NCBI GenBank assembly: GCA_963727235.1
Contig: CAVSFZ010000019.1
Location: forward strand, 152,465 to 216,464
Direction of reading: 5' to 3'
Origin: CAVPTL01 sp963727235
GTDB taxonomy: Bacteria > Actinomycetota > Thermoleophilia > Gaiellales > JAICJC01
DNA: 64,000 nucleotides
The translations under genes and the position numbers were made by a program. Within the stretch, counting starts at the first letter, position 1. Each line of letters starts with the position of its first letter. A model generated the notes under the pieces. It was not told the origin of the DNA, did no database searches, and saw nothing but the letters and a program-made list of their open reading frames with translations. Positions 8,548-18,975 of the stretch are shown here, in pieces.

Positions 8548-10509
8548 ATGGCGCGCAAGATTCCCGTTCTCGGCCGTATGCTCGGCGCCCCAGCGTTGTT
8601 CGCGATCGCGTATGGCGAGATCGGAAGCTCGCTCTACTTCGCGCTTGGCCTGACCTCGGTGTACGCGCTTTCGGCCACGCCGTTCGTCTTCCTGGCGGCC
8701 GGCCTGCTGTTCGCGCTGGCGGCCGCCGCCTACGCCGAGGGAGGCGCGACCATCGCCGAGCCCGGCGGGGCCGCCAGCTTCGCCCGCAGGGCGTTCAACG
8801 ATCTGGTCGGGTTCATCGCCGGTTGGGCGGCGGCGCTCGACTACGTCATCGCGATCGCGCTGTCGGCGCTGTTCGTACCGCGGTACCTGACCGGAGCCTT
8901 CGGGCACCCGAACGCACTGTCGGATCGGCAGGCGGCGATGGCAGCGGTCGGCGTGCTGGCGGTGATCACGCTGCTGCGGCTCGTGCGCCGCACCAACGCC
9001 TACCTGGCCGGGATCGTGCTGGCCATCCTCGACCTGGTGGTGCAGATCAGCCTCGCGGTGTTGGGCCTCGTGCTGCTGTTCAACTACCAGCGGTTGACCA
9101 ACAACATCGACATCGGCGTGGCGCCGACCTGGAACTCACTGGCGTTCTCGCTGCCGGTGGCGATGGTGGCCTACACCGGCCTGGAGAAGGTCTCGTCGCT
9201 CACCGGCTTGGCCAAGGACCCCGGCCGCACGGTGCCGGCCAGCATCCGCACCTCGGCCTTCACTGTGGTGGTGATCTACGCGGCGGTGGCGACCGCTGCC
9301 GTGTCAGCCTTTCCGTCGCACCCGGATCCGAGCGCCCCGGCCGGCTATTCCAGCCAGCTCTCGACCACCTGGGTGAACGCGCCGATCCTCGGGCTGGTGC
9401 ATGCCATCGGCCGGCACACATCCTGGTGGGTGGAGGACATCCTGCGCGTCGGCGTGGGGTTGACGGCGGTGGCCATCCTGATGCTTGCGATCACCACCAG
9501 CATCTCCGGGTTCGCGCGGATGGCTGAGTCGATGGGACGCCACGTGCAGGTGCCGGCCGTCTTTGCCCGCCGCAGCCGCCGGGTGCTGGCGGCGCCGGCT
9601 GCGATCGGCGCCATTGGCCTGCTCTCGGCCGGCTTCATCGTGGTTGCATCGTTCTTCGAGGGCGAGGAGACGCTGGTGCTGGCGTCGCTCTACAGCTTCG
9701 GCATCCTGCTTGCGTTCACCATCACCCAGGCGTCGATCATCTGGCTGCGAATCACCGAGCCGGACATGCCGCGGGCGTTCATGATGCACGGCAACGTCCG
9801 CATCATGGGGCGCCTGATCCCGCTCACGTCAGTGGCGGGTGCGCTGCTGTCGTTTGCGGCCTGGGTACTTGCGCTGGGTACGCACCCCGGTGCGCGGATC
9901 GTGGGGCCGCTGTGGATCATCGGCGGTCTGCTGCTGTACACCGGCGTCCGTGTCCGGGCGGGCCTTCCCCTGCTGGACACGGTGGATCTGGCCGCGCCGC
10001 CGCCGGCGTCGGTGACCGAGCTGCAGCAGGGCGCTGTGGTGGTGCCGCTGGAACGGCTCGATCAGATCGGGGAGGAGATGATGGCCACCGCCTGCCGGCT
10101 TGCGCTGGATGCCGGCTCGGTGGTGGTTGGGGTCAGCGCGATCGTGGTTCCGGTGCGCGATCCGCTGGACTCCCCCCGGCCGAAGCGAGAGCAGGAGGTG
10201 GCCGAGGTACAGGCGGCAGCCGAGTCGCTGGCCGCCGAGTACGGCGTCGACTACATCGGTATCTCCGGCCGCACCCGCAGCCCCGGGCGGATGGTGGTGG
10301 ACGCGGCCACCGAGCACAACGCCGCGCTGATCGTGGTCGGCGCTCCGTCCAAACCGCGGCGAGGCCGCACCAAACAGGAGGAGTTCTTCGGCCGCACCGT
10401 CGACTTCATCCTGCGCAAGGCGCCGTGCCGCGTGATCGTCACCCACTTCCCCGGCTCCGCCTTGGAGCCAACGGGGGAGGAGGCCGTGGCGGCTAGCGCT
10501 CCAGAATAG
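8548..10509 (+). CDS. Second APC-superfamily permease-USP fusion
   Basis: The 653-residue paralogue of the preceding permease has the same layout: a transporter core opening with AYGEIGSSLYFALGL (residues 20-475), then a USP domain (about 490-640) with GAVVVPLERLDQIGEEM and IVVGAPSKPRRGR. The matched pairs AYGxxGSSxYxALG and VAMVAYTGxE in the two proteins show a tandem duplication that has since diverged. The last 17 bases overlap the convergent homoserine dehydrogenase gene. Substrate is not readable; K+ (KimA-like) or amino acids are the main options, with the neighbouring TrkA genes favouring an ion role. Confidence 0.86.
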   Translation: MARKIPVLGRMLGAPALFAIAYGEIGSSLYFALGLTSVYALSATPFVFLAAGLLFALAAAAYAEGGATIAEPGGAASFARRAFNDLVGFIAGWAAALDYVIAIALSALFVPRYLTGAFGHPNALSDRQAAMAAVGVLAVITLLRLVRRTNAYLAGIVLAILDLVVQISLAVLGLVLLFNYQRLTNNIDIGVAPTWNSLAFSLPVAMVAYTGLEKVSSLTGLAKDPGRTVPASIRTSAFTVVVIYAAVATAAVSAFPSHPDPSAPAGYSSQLSTTWVNAPILGLVHAIGRHTSWWVEDILRVGVGLTAVAILMLAITTSISGFARMAESMGRHVQVPAVFARRSRRVLAAPAAIGAIGLLSAGFIVVASFFEGEETLVLASLYSFGILLAFTITQASIIWLRITEPDMPRAFMMHGNVRIMGRLIPLTSVAGALLSFAAWVLALGTHPGARIVGPLWIIGGLLLYTGVRVRAGLPLLDTVDLAAPPPASVTELQQGAVVVPLERLDQIGEEMMATACRLALDAGSVVVGVSAIVVPVRDPLDSPRPKREQEVAEVQAAAESLAAEYGVDYIGISGRTRSPGRMVVDAATEHNAALIVVGAPSKPRRGRTKQEEFFGRTVDFILRKAPCRVIVTHFPGSALEPTGEEAVAASAPE

Positions 10510-11764
10510 GCAGGACGACCGGCGCTGAGCGACTGAACGAGCAGCTCGCGACAGCCGCAGCCGCTGTGCGCACCGAGCCCTCGCGGGCCGCGTGGGTGAG
10601 GATCACGATGTGCACGCCCTGGTCGGCTGAATGCTGCACCACCTGTGCGACCGACACTCCGTGGTCACCCAGCGACCGTGCCACCTGGGCGAGCACGCCC
10701 GGCTCGTCGTCCACCTGGAAGCGCAGGTAGAACGGGCTCTCCAGGTCTGCCACGGGCAGCCGGTTCAGCTCCCGGTAGTAGCCGTCGTGTTGCAGGAATC
10801 CGGTGCCGCGGGTGCCGATCACCGCCAGCAGGTCGCCGATCACGGCAGTGGCCGTCTCCTCGCCGCCTGCTCCCGGGCCGATCAGGATCACCTCGCGGAT
10901 CGACTCGCCCCGCAGCATGATCGCGTTGAATGCGCCCTCGACCGCGGCCAGGGGGTGCTCTTTGGCGAGCAGGCAGGGATGGACGCGGGCAGAAACCCGC
11001 TCGTCGACGCGCAGTGCCGATGCAATCAGCTTGACCGAGTAGCCGAGGTCGGCGGCGTGGGCGACATCGGCGAGATCGAGGCCGTCGATGCCGACGTAGT
11101 CGACCTCCTCCAACCGCACACGGTTGTGAAACGCGATCGAGGCAAGGATCGCGATCTTGGCAGCCGCGTCTCCGCCGGTGACATCCTCGGTGGGGTCAGC
11201 CTCGGCGTAGCCCAGCGCCTGGGCCTCGGCCAGCGCGTCGGCATAGGACGACCCGGCGTGGATCATCTGGCTGAGGATGAAGTTGGTGGTGCCGTTGACG
11301 ATGCCGTCGATGCGGTGCACACCGCTGACGATCATCGATTCGCGCAACACTCTGATCACCGGGATGGCGGCGCACACGCTGGCCTCGAAGCGCAGCTGCA
11401 CGCCCTGCCGCTCGGCCTCGGTGAACAGCTCCTCGCCGTGGCGCGACAGCAGCTGCTTGTTGGCCGACACCACCGACTTGCCGGCCCGGAGCAGCTCCAG
11501 CACGTAGCCGCGGGTGGGCTCGATCCCGCCCATCACCTCGGCCACCACGGTGATCGACGGATCGTCCCGCAGGCGGGCGAAATCGGTGGTCAGAAGACCG
11601 GCCGGCGCCTCGGGATGCCGCTCGGGTTGGCGCACCAGCGCGGCGGCCACCTCGACCGGGCTGCCCGTGACCCGCTCGATCGACGCGGCGCTCTCGCGCA
11701 GCAGCCGATCGACGGCGGAGCCGACGGTACCGAAGCCGAGCAGGCCTATGGTGATCGGTGGCAT
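10493..11764 (-). CDS. hom: Homoserine dehydrogenase with C-terminal ACT domain
   Basis: The 423-residue enzyme reduces aspartate semialdehyde to homoserine, the branch point to threonine and methionine. It shows the Rossmann motif GLLGFGTVGSAV, the catalytic-region segment VNGTTNFIL, and ANKQLLS. A C-terminal ACT domain (about residues 345-415, VDDEPGVLAQVARSLG) suggests threonine feedback inhibition. The ATG at 11764 was chosen over longer frames because MPPITIGLLG matches the family N-terminus and a TATCGT box lies eight bases upstream. thrC and thrB lie on the opposite strand beyond the two TrkA genes, so the pathway genes are split by ion-transport genes. Confidence 0.96.
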   Translation of the reverse strand: MPPITIGLLGFGTVGSAVDRLLRESAASIERVTGSPVEVAAALVRQPERHPEAPAGLLTTDFARLRDDPSITVVAEVMGGIEPTRGYVLELLRAGKSVVSANKQLLSRHGEELFTEAERQGVQLRFEASVCAAIPVIRVLRESMIVSGVHRIDGIVNGTTNFILSQMIHAGSSYADALAEAQALGYAEADPTEDVTGGDAAAKIAILASIAFHNRVRLEEVDYVGIDGLDLADVAHAADLGYSVKLIASALRVDERVSARVHPCLLAKEHPLAAVEGAFNAIMLRGESIREVILIGPGAGGEETATAVIGDLLAVIGTRGTGFLQHDGYYRELNRLPVADLESPFYLRFQVDDEPGVLAQVARSLGDHGVSVAQVVQHSADQGVHIVILTHAAREGSVRTAAAAVASCSFSRSAPVVLPILER

Positions 11765-11772
11765 GACTGCGC

Positions 11773-11827
11773 ACGATAGAAGAACCGTGACCGAGCGCGC
11801 GCACGTGCTTGCGCGTCGCGATAGGCT
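11773..11827. promoter_or_regulatory. Divergent leaderless promoters of hom and the first TrkA gene
   Basis: On the minus strand TATCGT (11778 down to 11773) is eight bases from the hom ATG at 11764. On the plus strand TAGGCT (11822-11827) is six bases from the ATG at 11834. Only 69 bases separate the two start codons, and neither has a Shine-Dalgarno sequence. Confidence 0.55.
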
Positions 11828-11833
11828 CCAACC

Positions 11834-12256
11834 ATGAAGCTTTTGATTGTGGGATGCGGACGGGTGGGCTCTTCGATCGCCACGCAGATGGCTGCCGATG
11901 GCCATCAGGTGAGAGTGGTGGATGAGGATGCCGAGGCGGCCCAGCGGCTTCCGGACTCGTGGCCGGGCGAGTTCATTCACGGGCACGGCCTTGATCTGGA
12001 CGTCCTGATCGCGGGTGGGATCGAGGATGCCGACGCGGTTGTGGTTGCAACCGACGGTGACAACACCAACATCGTGATCGCGCAGGTGGCTCAGCGTCGG
12101 TTTGACTGTCCCTGCGTTGTCACCCGCGTGCTCGACCCCGCGCGCGCGGCGTTCTATTCGACGCAGGGCCTGCACACGGTCTGCGCCACGTCCGCGGCGA
12201 TCGACTCGACCATGGACGCGATCTGCGCCACTCCTGGTCGAGGCGCCGTTGCCTAG
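11834..12256 (+). CDS. TrkA-N (RCK) NAD-binding protein, CeoB-like
   Basis: This 140-residue protein is a bare RCK_N/TrkA-N domain. It begins MKLLIVGCGRVGSSIA, the GxGxxG nucleotide-binding loop, followed by an acidic strand end (VVDEDAEAA) and VVVATDGDNTN. Such proteins bind NAD(H) or nucleotides and gate Trk/Ktr K+ channels. Mycobacteria carry the same tandem pair, CeoB and CeoC; this shorter member with no RCK_C domain corresponds to CeoB. The next TrkA gene follows after 17 bases, so both probably come from the TAGGCT promoter. No TrkH or KtrB channel gene is in the window. Confidence 0.9.
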   Translation: MKLLIVGCGRVGSSIATQMAADGHQVRVVDEDAEAAQRLPDSWPGEFIHGHGLDLDVLIAGGIEDADAVVVATDGDNTNIVIAQVAQRRFDCPCVVTRVLDPARAAFYSTQGLHTVCATSAAIDSTMDAICATPGRGAVA

Positions 12257-12273
12257 CGGGAGACGATGAGACC

Positions 12274-12936
12274 ATGTATATCCTGATTGTTGGTGGCGGC
12301 AAGGTGGGATCGAACCTGACCGCGGCGCTCATGAAGATGGGCCACGAGGTGTCGCTGCTGGACCACGATCGGCACCGCTACGGCATTCTCGAGGAGAAGT
12401 TCGAGCACGTCGCCCGGTTCGGCGACGCCACCGAGCTGTATGTGCTGGAGCGCGCCGGGGTCGAGCGGGCCGACCTGGTTGTGGCCGTGACCGGCGACGA
12501 CGAGGACAATCTGATCGTGTGCCAGGTGGCGCGCGACAAGTATCACGTGCCCAAGGTGATCGCGCGCGTCAACGATCCTCGCAACCAGCCCCATTTCGAC
12601 ATGCTGGGGATCAGCTTGACGGTGTCGGCCACGGTCACGATCCTGGCGCTGATCGAGCATGAGCTGCCGCAGCACGAGCTGGTGACGCTGCTCGACCTGC
12701 GGCGCGAGAACCTCGAGATCGTCGAGTTCGCAATCGACGCCAACTCGCCGGTGGCCGGGCAGATGGTGCGCGATCTCAACCTGCCCAGCCGATCGCGGCT
12801 GATCTCGGTCAGCCGGGACGGACGGGCGGAGATCGCTGTGGGCGAGACTGAGCTGAGGCCGGGCGACCTGGTGATGGCGATCCTGGAACCCGGCGTCGAG
12901 GATGAGCTCAAAACCGTGCTCATGCCGGCGGGGTAG
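12274..12936 (+). CDS. trkA: TrkA protein with RCK_N and RCK_C domains, CeoC-like
   Basis: The 220-residue protein has an N-terminal RCK_N domain (MYILIVGGGKVGSNLT, acidic strand end LLDHDRHR, VAVTGDDEDN) and a C-terminal RCK_C ligand-binding domain from about residue 140. It is the regulatory subunit of a K+ uptake channel. With the shorter TrkA 17 bases upstream it forms a CeoBC-like pair that probably assembles as a mixed ring. RCK_C domains in this family can bind c-di-AMP or nucleotides; the sequence cannot tell which. Threonine synthase starts six bases after its stop. Confidence 0.93.
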   Translation: MYILIVGGGKVGSNLTAALMKMGHEVSLLDHDRHRYGILEEKFEHVARFGDATELYVLERAGVERADLVVAVTGDDEDNLIVCQVARDKYHVPKVIARVNDPRNQPHFDMLGISLTVSATVTILALIEHELPQHELVTLLDLRRENLEIVEFAIDANSPVAGQMVRDLNLPSRSRLISVSRDGRAEIAVGETELRPGDLVMAILEPGVEDELKTVLMPAG

Positions 12937-12942
12937 TCGCTC

Positions 12943-13986
12943 GTGGCCGGATTGATCGATCGCTATCGCGACCGGCTTCCGGTCTCGGACAGCACCCCGG
13001 TGGTATCGCTGGGGGAGGGCAACACGCCGCTGCTTCCGGCGCCCAGGATCTCGGCGCTCTTGGGCGTGGAGGTCTACCTCAAGTACGAGGGGGCGAATCC
13101 CACCGGGTCGTTCAAGGATCGCGGGATGACGATGGCGGTCTCCAAGGCGCTCGAAGAGGGCGCCACCGCGGCCGTGTGCGCGTCCACCGGCAACACCTCG
13201 GCGTCGGCGGCCGCCTACTGCGGGCGGGCCGGCATCCGCCTGGTGGTGGTGCTTCCCGAGGGCGCAATCGCCCGCGGAAAGCTTGCCCAGGCGCAGATCT
13301 GCGGTGCCCGCGTGGTCGCCGTCCAGGGCAGCTTCGACGACGCGCTGCAGCTGGTGCGAGACCTGGTGGAGCGCCGACCGCTGGCATTGCTCAACTCGAT
13401 CAACCCCTACCGGCTGGAGGGTCAGAAGACCGCGGCCTTCGAGGTTGTCGAGCAGCTCGGCGGAGTCCCCGACTGGGTGGCGCTGCCGGTCGGGAACGGC
13501 GGCAACATCTCCGCCTACTGGAAGGGATTTGGCGAGAGCGGCCAGGCGCCGCGGATGCTGGCCGGGCAGGCCGCCGGAGCGGCGCCGTTGGTGATCCGGG
13601 CGCCGGTGGCCTCGCCGCAGACGGTCGCAACCGCGATCAGGATCGGCAACCCGGCCCGGCTCGACCAGGCGCTGGCGGCGGTGGACGAGTCGAACGGCGG
13701 TATCCGCGCGATCGAAGACGCCGACATTCTGCGCGCCTACCGGATGCTGGCCCAGGACGAGGGAGTGTTCTGCGAACCGGCGTCGGCGACGTCGGTGGCG
13801 GCGTTGATCCACGCGGTCAGCGACGGTCTCGTGGCCGCCGGCTCGACCGTGGTGTGCGTGCTCACCGGCCACGGGCTGAAGGATCCCGATACGGCCGGCG
13901 CAGAGGGTGCCGAGATCGTTCGCTGTCCGCCGCGGATCGAGGAGCTCGAGCAGGTGGCCTTCGACGTGGAGCCCGTGCTTGCCTGA
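12943..13986 (+). CDS. thrC: Threonine synthase
   Basis: The 347-residue PLP enzyme converts O-phosphohomoserine to threonine. The PLP-binding lysine is in NPTGSFKDRGM (about residue 57) and the phosphate-binding loop is PVGNGGNIS (about 185). The length matches the short type of threonine synthase. The start is GTG, immediately after the TrkA stop; the spacing suggests co-transcription with the TrkA genes. Its TGA overlaps the start region of thrB, the enzyme that makes its substrate. Confidence 0.96.
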   Translation: MAGLIDRYRDRLPVSDSTPVVSLGEGNTPLLPAPRISALLGVEVYLKYEGANPTGSFKDRGMTMAVSKALEEGATAAVCASTGNTSASAAAYCGRAGIRLVVVLPEGAIARGKLAQAQICGARVVAVQGSFDDALQLVRDLVERRPLALLNSINPYRLEGQKTAAFEVVEQLGGVPDWVALPVGNGGNISAYWKGFGESGQAPRMLAGQAAGAAPLVIRAPVASPQTVATAIRIGNPARLDQALAAVDESNGGIRAIEDADILRAYRMLAQDEGVFCEPASATSVAALIHAVSDGLVAAGSTVVCVLTGHGLKDPDTAGAEGAEIVRCPPRIEELEQVAFDVEPVLA

Positions 13987-14863
13987 GCGGCTGATCGTTA
14001 CCGCGCCGGCGTCATCGGCCAACCTGGGGCCGGGGTTCGATTGCTTGGCTGTGGCGCTGGAGCTGCGCAACAGGGTCGAGATCCGCGTCGCGGGTGGTGA
14101 CGATGTCCAGGTCGTTGCGGAGGGGGAGGGAGCCACCGAGATACCCCAGGGCGGCGCCGACAACCTGTTCGTGCGGGCGTTCTCGGCTGCCGGCGGCGAT
14201 CCCAGGGGACTCGAGTTTCATATGACCAACGCGGTGCCGTTCGCCCGCGGGCTCGGTTCCAGCGCCGCCACCATCGCTGCCGGGGTGCTGGCGGGACGTG
14301 CGTGGAGCGGCAGCGATGACGACCCGTTTGCCCTGGCGGTCGAGATCGAGGGCCACCCCGACAACGTGGCGGCTGCGCTCTCCGGCGGGATCACGCTGTC
14401 GTGGAAGACTGCTCACGGCCCGCAGAGCCTGCGGTTGGGGCCGGCGCCGGTCGAGTTCGTGGCGGTGATTCCGCCGTATCAGCTGTCAACGGAGCAGGCG
14501 CGGGCGGTGATCCCGCCGCAGGTGCCGTTGTTCGACGCCGTGTACACCGGTGCGCGGGCGGCGCTGCTGGTGGCGGCGATCGAGCAGCAGCGGCCGGAGC
14601 TGATCGGGGATGCTCTGGATGACCGCCTGCACGAGCCGTACCGGGCGGCGCTGGTGCCGCTGCTGGCCACGGTGCGGGAGCGGCTCGGCGATCTGCCCGC
14701 CGCCCTCGGCGCGACGCTCTCGGGCGCCGGCCCCACGGTGTTGGTGTGGGCCGAGCAGGGGGCCGGGGCGGTGGTGGCGGCCGATCTCGAAGGTCTCGAC
14801 GGCGCCGTGGTGAAGCAGCTCCGGGTCGCCGACTCGGGCGCTCGCATCGAAGCTCTCGTGTAA
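13979..14863 (+). CDS. thrB: Homoserine kinase (GHMP family)
   Basis: The 294-residue GHMP kinase phosphorylates homoserine. Motif 1 is APASSANLGPGFD near the N-terminus, the ATP-binding glycine-serine motif is FARGLGSSAAT, and motif 3 is ATLSGAGPTVL near the end. The only sensible start is TTG at 13979, inside the last codons of thrC; longer versions would add residues that do not match the family, and no in-frame ATG or GTG lies between. The overlap implies coupling to thrC. Confidence 0.94.
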   Translation: MPERLIVTAPASSANLGPGFDCLAVALELRNRVEIRVAGGDDVQVVAEGEGATEIPQGGADNLFVRAFSAAGGDPRGLEFHMTNAVPFARGLGSSAATIAAGVLAGRAWSGSDDDPFALAVEIEGHPDNVAAALSGGITLSWKTAHGPQSLRLGPAPVEFVAVIPPYQLSTEQARAVIPPQVPLFDAVYTGARAALLVAAIEQQRPELIGDALDDRLHEPYRAALVPLLATVRERLGDLPAALGATLSGAGPTVLVWAEQGAGAVVAADLEGLDGAVVKQLRVADSGARIEALV

Positions 14864-14990
14864 CCACGGCCGTGACGGAGTTGGTGCGAATCTGAGGCTG
14901 ATCCGGTGTGGTTTCGCGCGGGCGGTCGGCCGCAGGATGGAGCGACTGTATCCCGGCACATGTCTGTGCCCTCTCCGAAAGGATCGATGG

Positions 14991-16691
14991 GTGAACCGTC
15001 TCCTGCGTTTGCTCTTGCCGGCTGTCTGCGCCGCATCCACCCTGGGGCTGGCCGCCCCGGGCGTGGCCACGGCCGGCACCTACACCGTCACCACCAACAC
15101 CGCCAATGACGTCAGTGGTTGGGAGTTCACACACGCCTCGGGGTTCGTGGGTTGCTCGCGGCTCAGCTACCCGGGCGTGTGTGCCGCCAATGACGTCGCC
15201 CGGCCGACGCCGCTACGCATCTTCGGCTCCGGCGATGCCATCGCTACCGGCGTCGGCCTGTGGACGTGGTACGCGCCGCTCACCACCACGATCGTCAAGG
15301 GGTCTGTGAGCGTTGCCTACAAGACCACCGCTCCCGGCACCAGCGTCTACCTCAAGGCTCGCACCCGATCGGAATCGTTCGAGAGCGTGGACAAGCTCGA
15401 CCAGACCACCGGCGACGGATCCAACACCTGGGCGATCCCGGCCAACCGGCAGGTGATCGGATTGGCGCTGCGTTCGGATGTCAAGCACACCTACGGTGAC
15501 AAGTGGGCGAACACGCTGCGCATCAGCACGCTCACCGTGACGCTGTCGGACACCACCGCGCCGAGCATTTCGGTGAGCGGCCCGCTGACGTTGGGAAAGT
15601 GGCTCAACCAGGCGCAGAAGGTGTGCCTGACCGCGACTGCCGATGACGCCGGCGCCGGCGTTGCCTCGATCGACCTCGAGGACCTGAGCGGCCGCGCGCT
15701 CGACTCCTACACCGTGCCGGTGCAGAGTGCCACCCAGCCCGGTGTGCCCTCCCTCAAGCACGACCTGTGCGTGGTACCGTCCACCCTCGGCGACGGTGTC
15801 CATCAGCTCAAGGTGATAGCCCGCGACGCAGCCTCCGAGACGGCTGCCCAGTCGCTGGCGGTGGACGTCGACACCGACGCGCCGACGGCCAAGGACGAGG
15901 TCCCGGGCGACCGCACCATCGACCGCCGTGCGCCGGTGTCGTTCTCGGTCGATCCGGGAGCGAGTGGCCTGTCGCAGTTCACCGCCTCGGTCGACGGCGT
16001 GCCGATGACGATCTCGGGAGCGCGGGCATCGCTGCAGCCCACCGCGGACTTCACGCTGGGCGTTCACACCGTCGAGTGGTCTGCCACCGACGGTGCAGGC
16101 AACGTCGGCCGCGGGCAGTGGACGTTCACCGTGACCGACGCGCTTCCCACCAGCATCACTGTTTCGGGCGTCCACCGGATCGTCCCCGGGCGGTCGGCGC
16201 GGCTGGTGTTTCGCGTGCTTGGCGACGCCAACGCTGTCGCAGGAGCTCGGGTGCTGCTGCAGACGAGGGTCGGCTCCCATGCTTACGGCGTTGGGCGCAA
16301 GCTGACGGCGTCATCGACCGGAGCCGTGATCGTCACGGTGCGCCCCAGGCAGACGACCACCTACCGGCTCTCGCTGGTGTCCGCACCGTCGGTCGCGGCT
16401 GTACGCACGGTGGTCGTGGCCCAGCGCCTGCGGCTTGCCGCCGGCGCTCTCCGAGTCCGGGTCGGGCACCTGATTCGACTGACTCCGTGGGTGGCGTCAC
16501 ACCGGGGGCTGTTCCGAGTGCGGGTGGAGCTGCACACGCGCAGTGGATGGAGGCTGGTGGGTCGGCCGCGGATCAACACGACCCTTAAGGTGAGGCCGCT
16601 GGCCCGCGGGCGCTACCTCTTCCGAGCGGTCGCCCCGGCCGGATCGGCGACCACGCGCACCACTCGCGTGGTCGCGATACGGGTCAGCTGA
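14991..16691 (+). CDS. Secreted Ig-like repeat protein
   Basis: The 566-residue protein begins with a Sec signal peptide (RLLRLLLPAVCAASTLGL, ending near VATAG). The rest is beta-rich: a folded N-terminal half of about 180 residues with Thr- and Ser-rich strands, then Ig-like modules marked by TAPSISVSGPL, TDAPTAKDEV and DALPTSITVSG, and a basic C-terminus. GTG at 14991 is chosen because AAAGG at 14978-14982 is correctly spaced and the signal peptide then starts VNRLLR. No cell-wall anchor is seen. It probably works outside the cell, possibly in adhesion or glycan binding; function is unknown. Confidence 0.8.
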   Translation: MNRLLRLLLPAVCAASTLGLAAPGVATAGTYTVTTNTANDVSGWEFTHASGFVGCSRLSYPGVCAANDVARPTPLRIFGSGDAIATGVGLWTWYAPLTTTIVKGSVSVAYKTTAPGTSVYLKARTRSESFESVDKLDQTTGDGSNTWAIPANRQVIGLALRSDVKHTYGDKWANTLRISTLTVTLSDTTAPSISVSGPLTLGKWLNQAQKVCLTATADDAGAGVASIDLEDLSGRALDSYTVPVQSATQPGVPSLKHDLCVVPSTLGDGVHQLKVIARDAASETAAQSLAVDVDTDAPTAKDEVPGDRTIDRRAPVSFSVDPGASGLSQFTASVDGVPMTISGARASLQPTADFTLGVHTVEWSATDGAGNVGRGQWTFTVTDALPTSITVSGVHRIVPGRSARLVFRVLGDANAVAGARVLLQTRVGSHAYGVGRKLTASSTGAVIVTVRPRQTTTYRLSLVSAPSVAAVRTVVVAQRLRLAAGALRVRVGHLIRLTPWVASHRGLFRVRVELHTRSGWRLVGRPRINTTLKVRPLARGRYLFRAVAPAGSATTRTTRVVAIRVS

Positions 16692-16697
16692 TCGTCC

Positions 16698-16739
16698 GCG
16701 CTGTTCGGGGCCGCCGTGCCGGGCGTCCCCGAACAGCGC
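16698..16739 (+). terminator. Long GC-rich hairpin between the secreted protein and pcrA
   Basis: GCGCTGTTCGGGG at 16698-16710 pairs perfectly with 16727-16739 across a 16-base loop. There is no U-tract, as is common for actinobacterial terminators. It lies just after the secreted-protein gene and before the pcrA -10 box. Confidence 0.6.
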
Positions 16740-16745
16740 CGGCAC

Positions 16746-16751
16746 TACACT
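16746..16751 (+). promoter_or_regulatory. -10 box TACACT, leaderless pcrA
   Basis: TACACT is followed by six bases and then the GTG at 16758, the ideal geometry for a leaderless mRNA. This also decides the start codon. Confidence 0.55.
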
Positions 16752-16757
16752 GCCATC

Positions 16758-18965
<2,208 letters not shown>

Positions 18966-18975
18966 CCGTCGCCGC

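Noticed and set aside
10631..11779. Plus-strand 382-codon frame over hom
   Set aside because: Shadow frame with His/Arg/Gly-rich translation; homoserine dehydrogenase is certain on the other strand.
12253..14163. Minus-strand open frame of 636 codons opposite trkA, thrC and thrB
   Set aside because: High-GC shadow frame; the opposite strand encodes three clear enzymes with full motifs.
14864..14990. Riboswitch or attenuator before the secreted protein gene
   Set aside because: Only a 10-bp palindrome (CACGGCCGTG) was seen; no leader peptide or extended fold.
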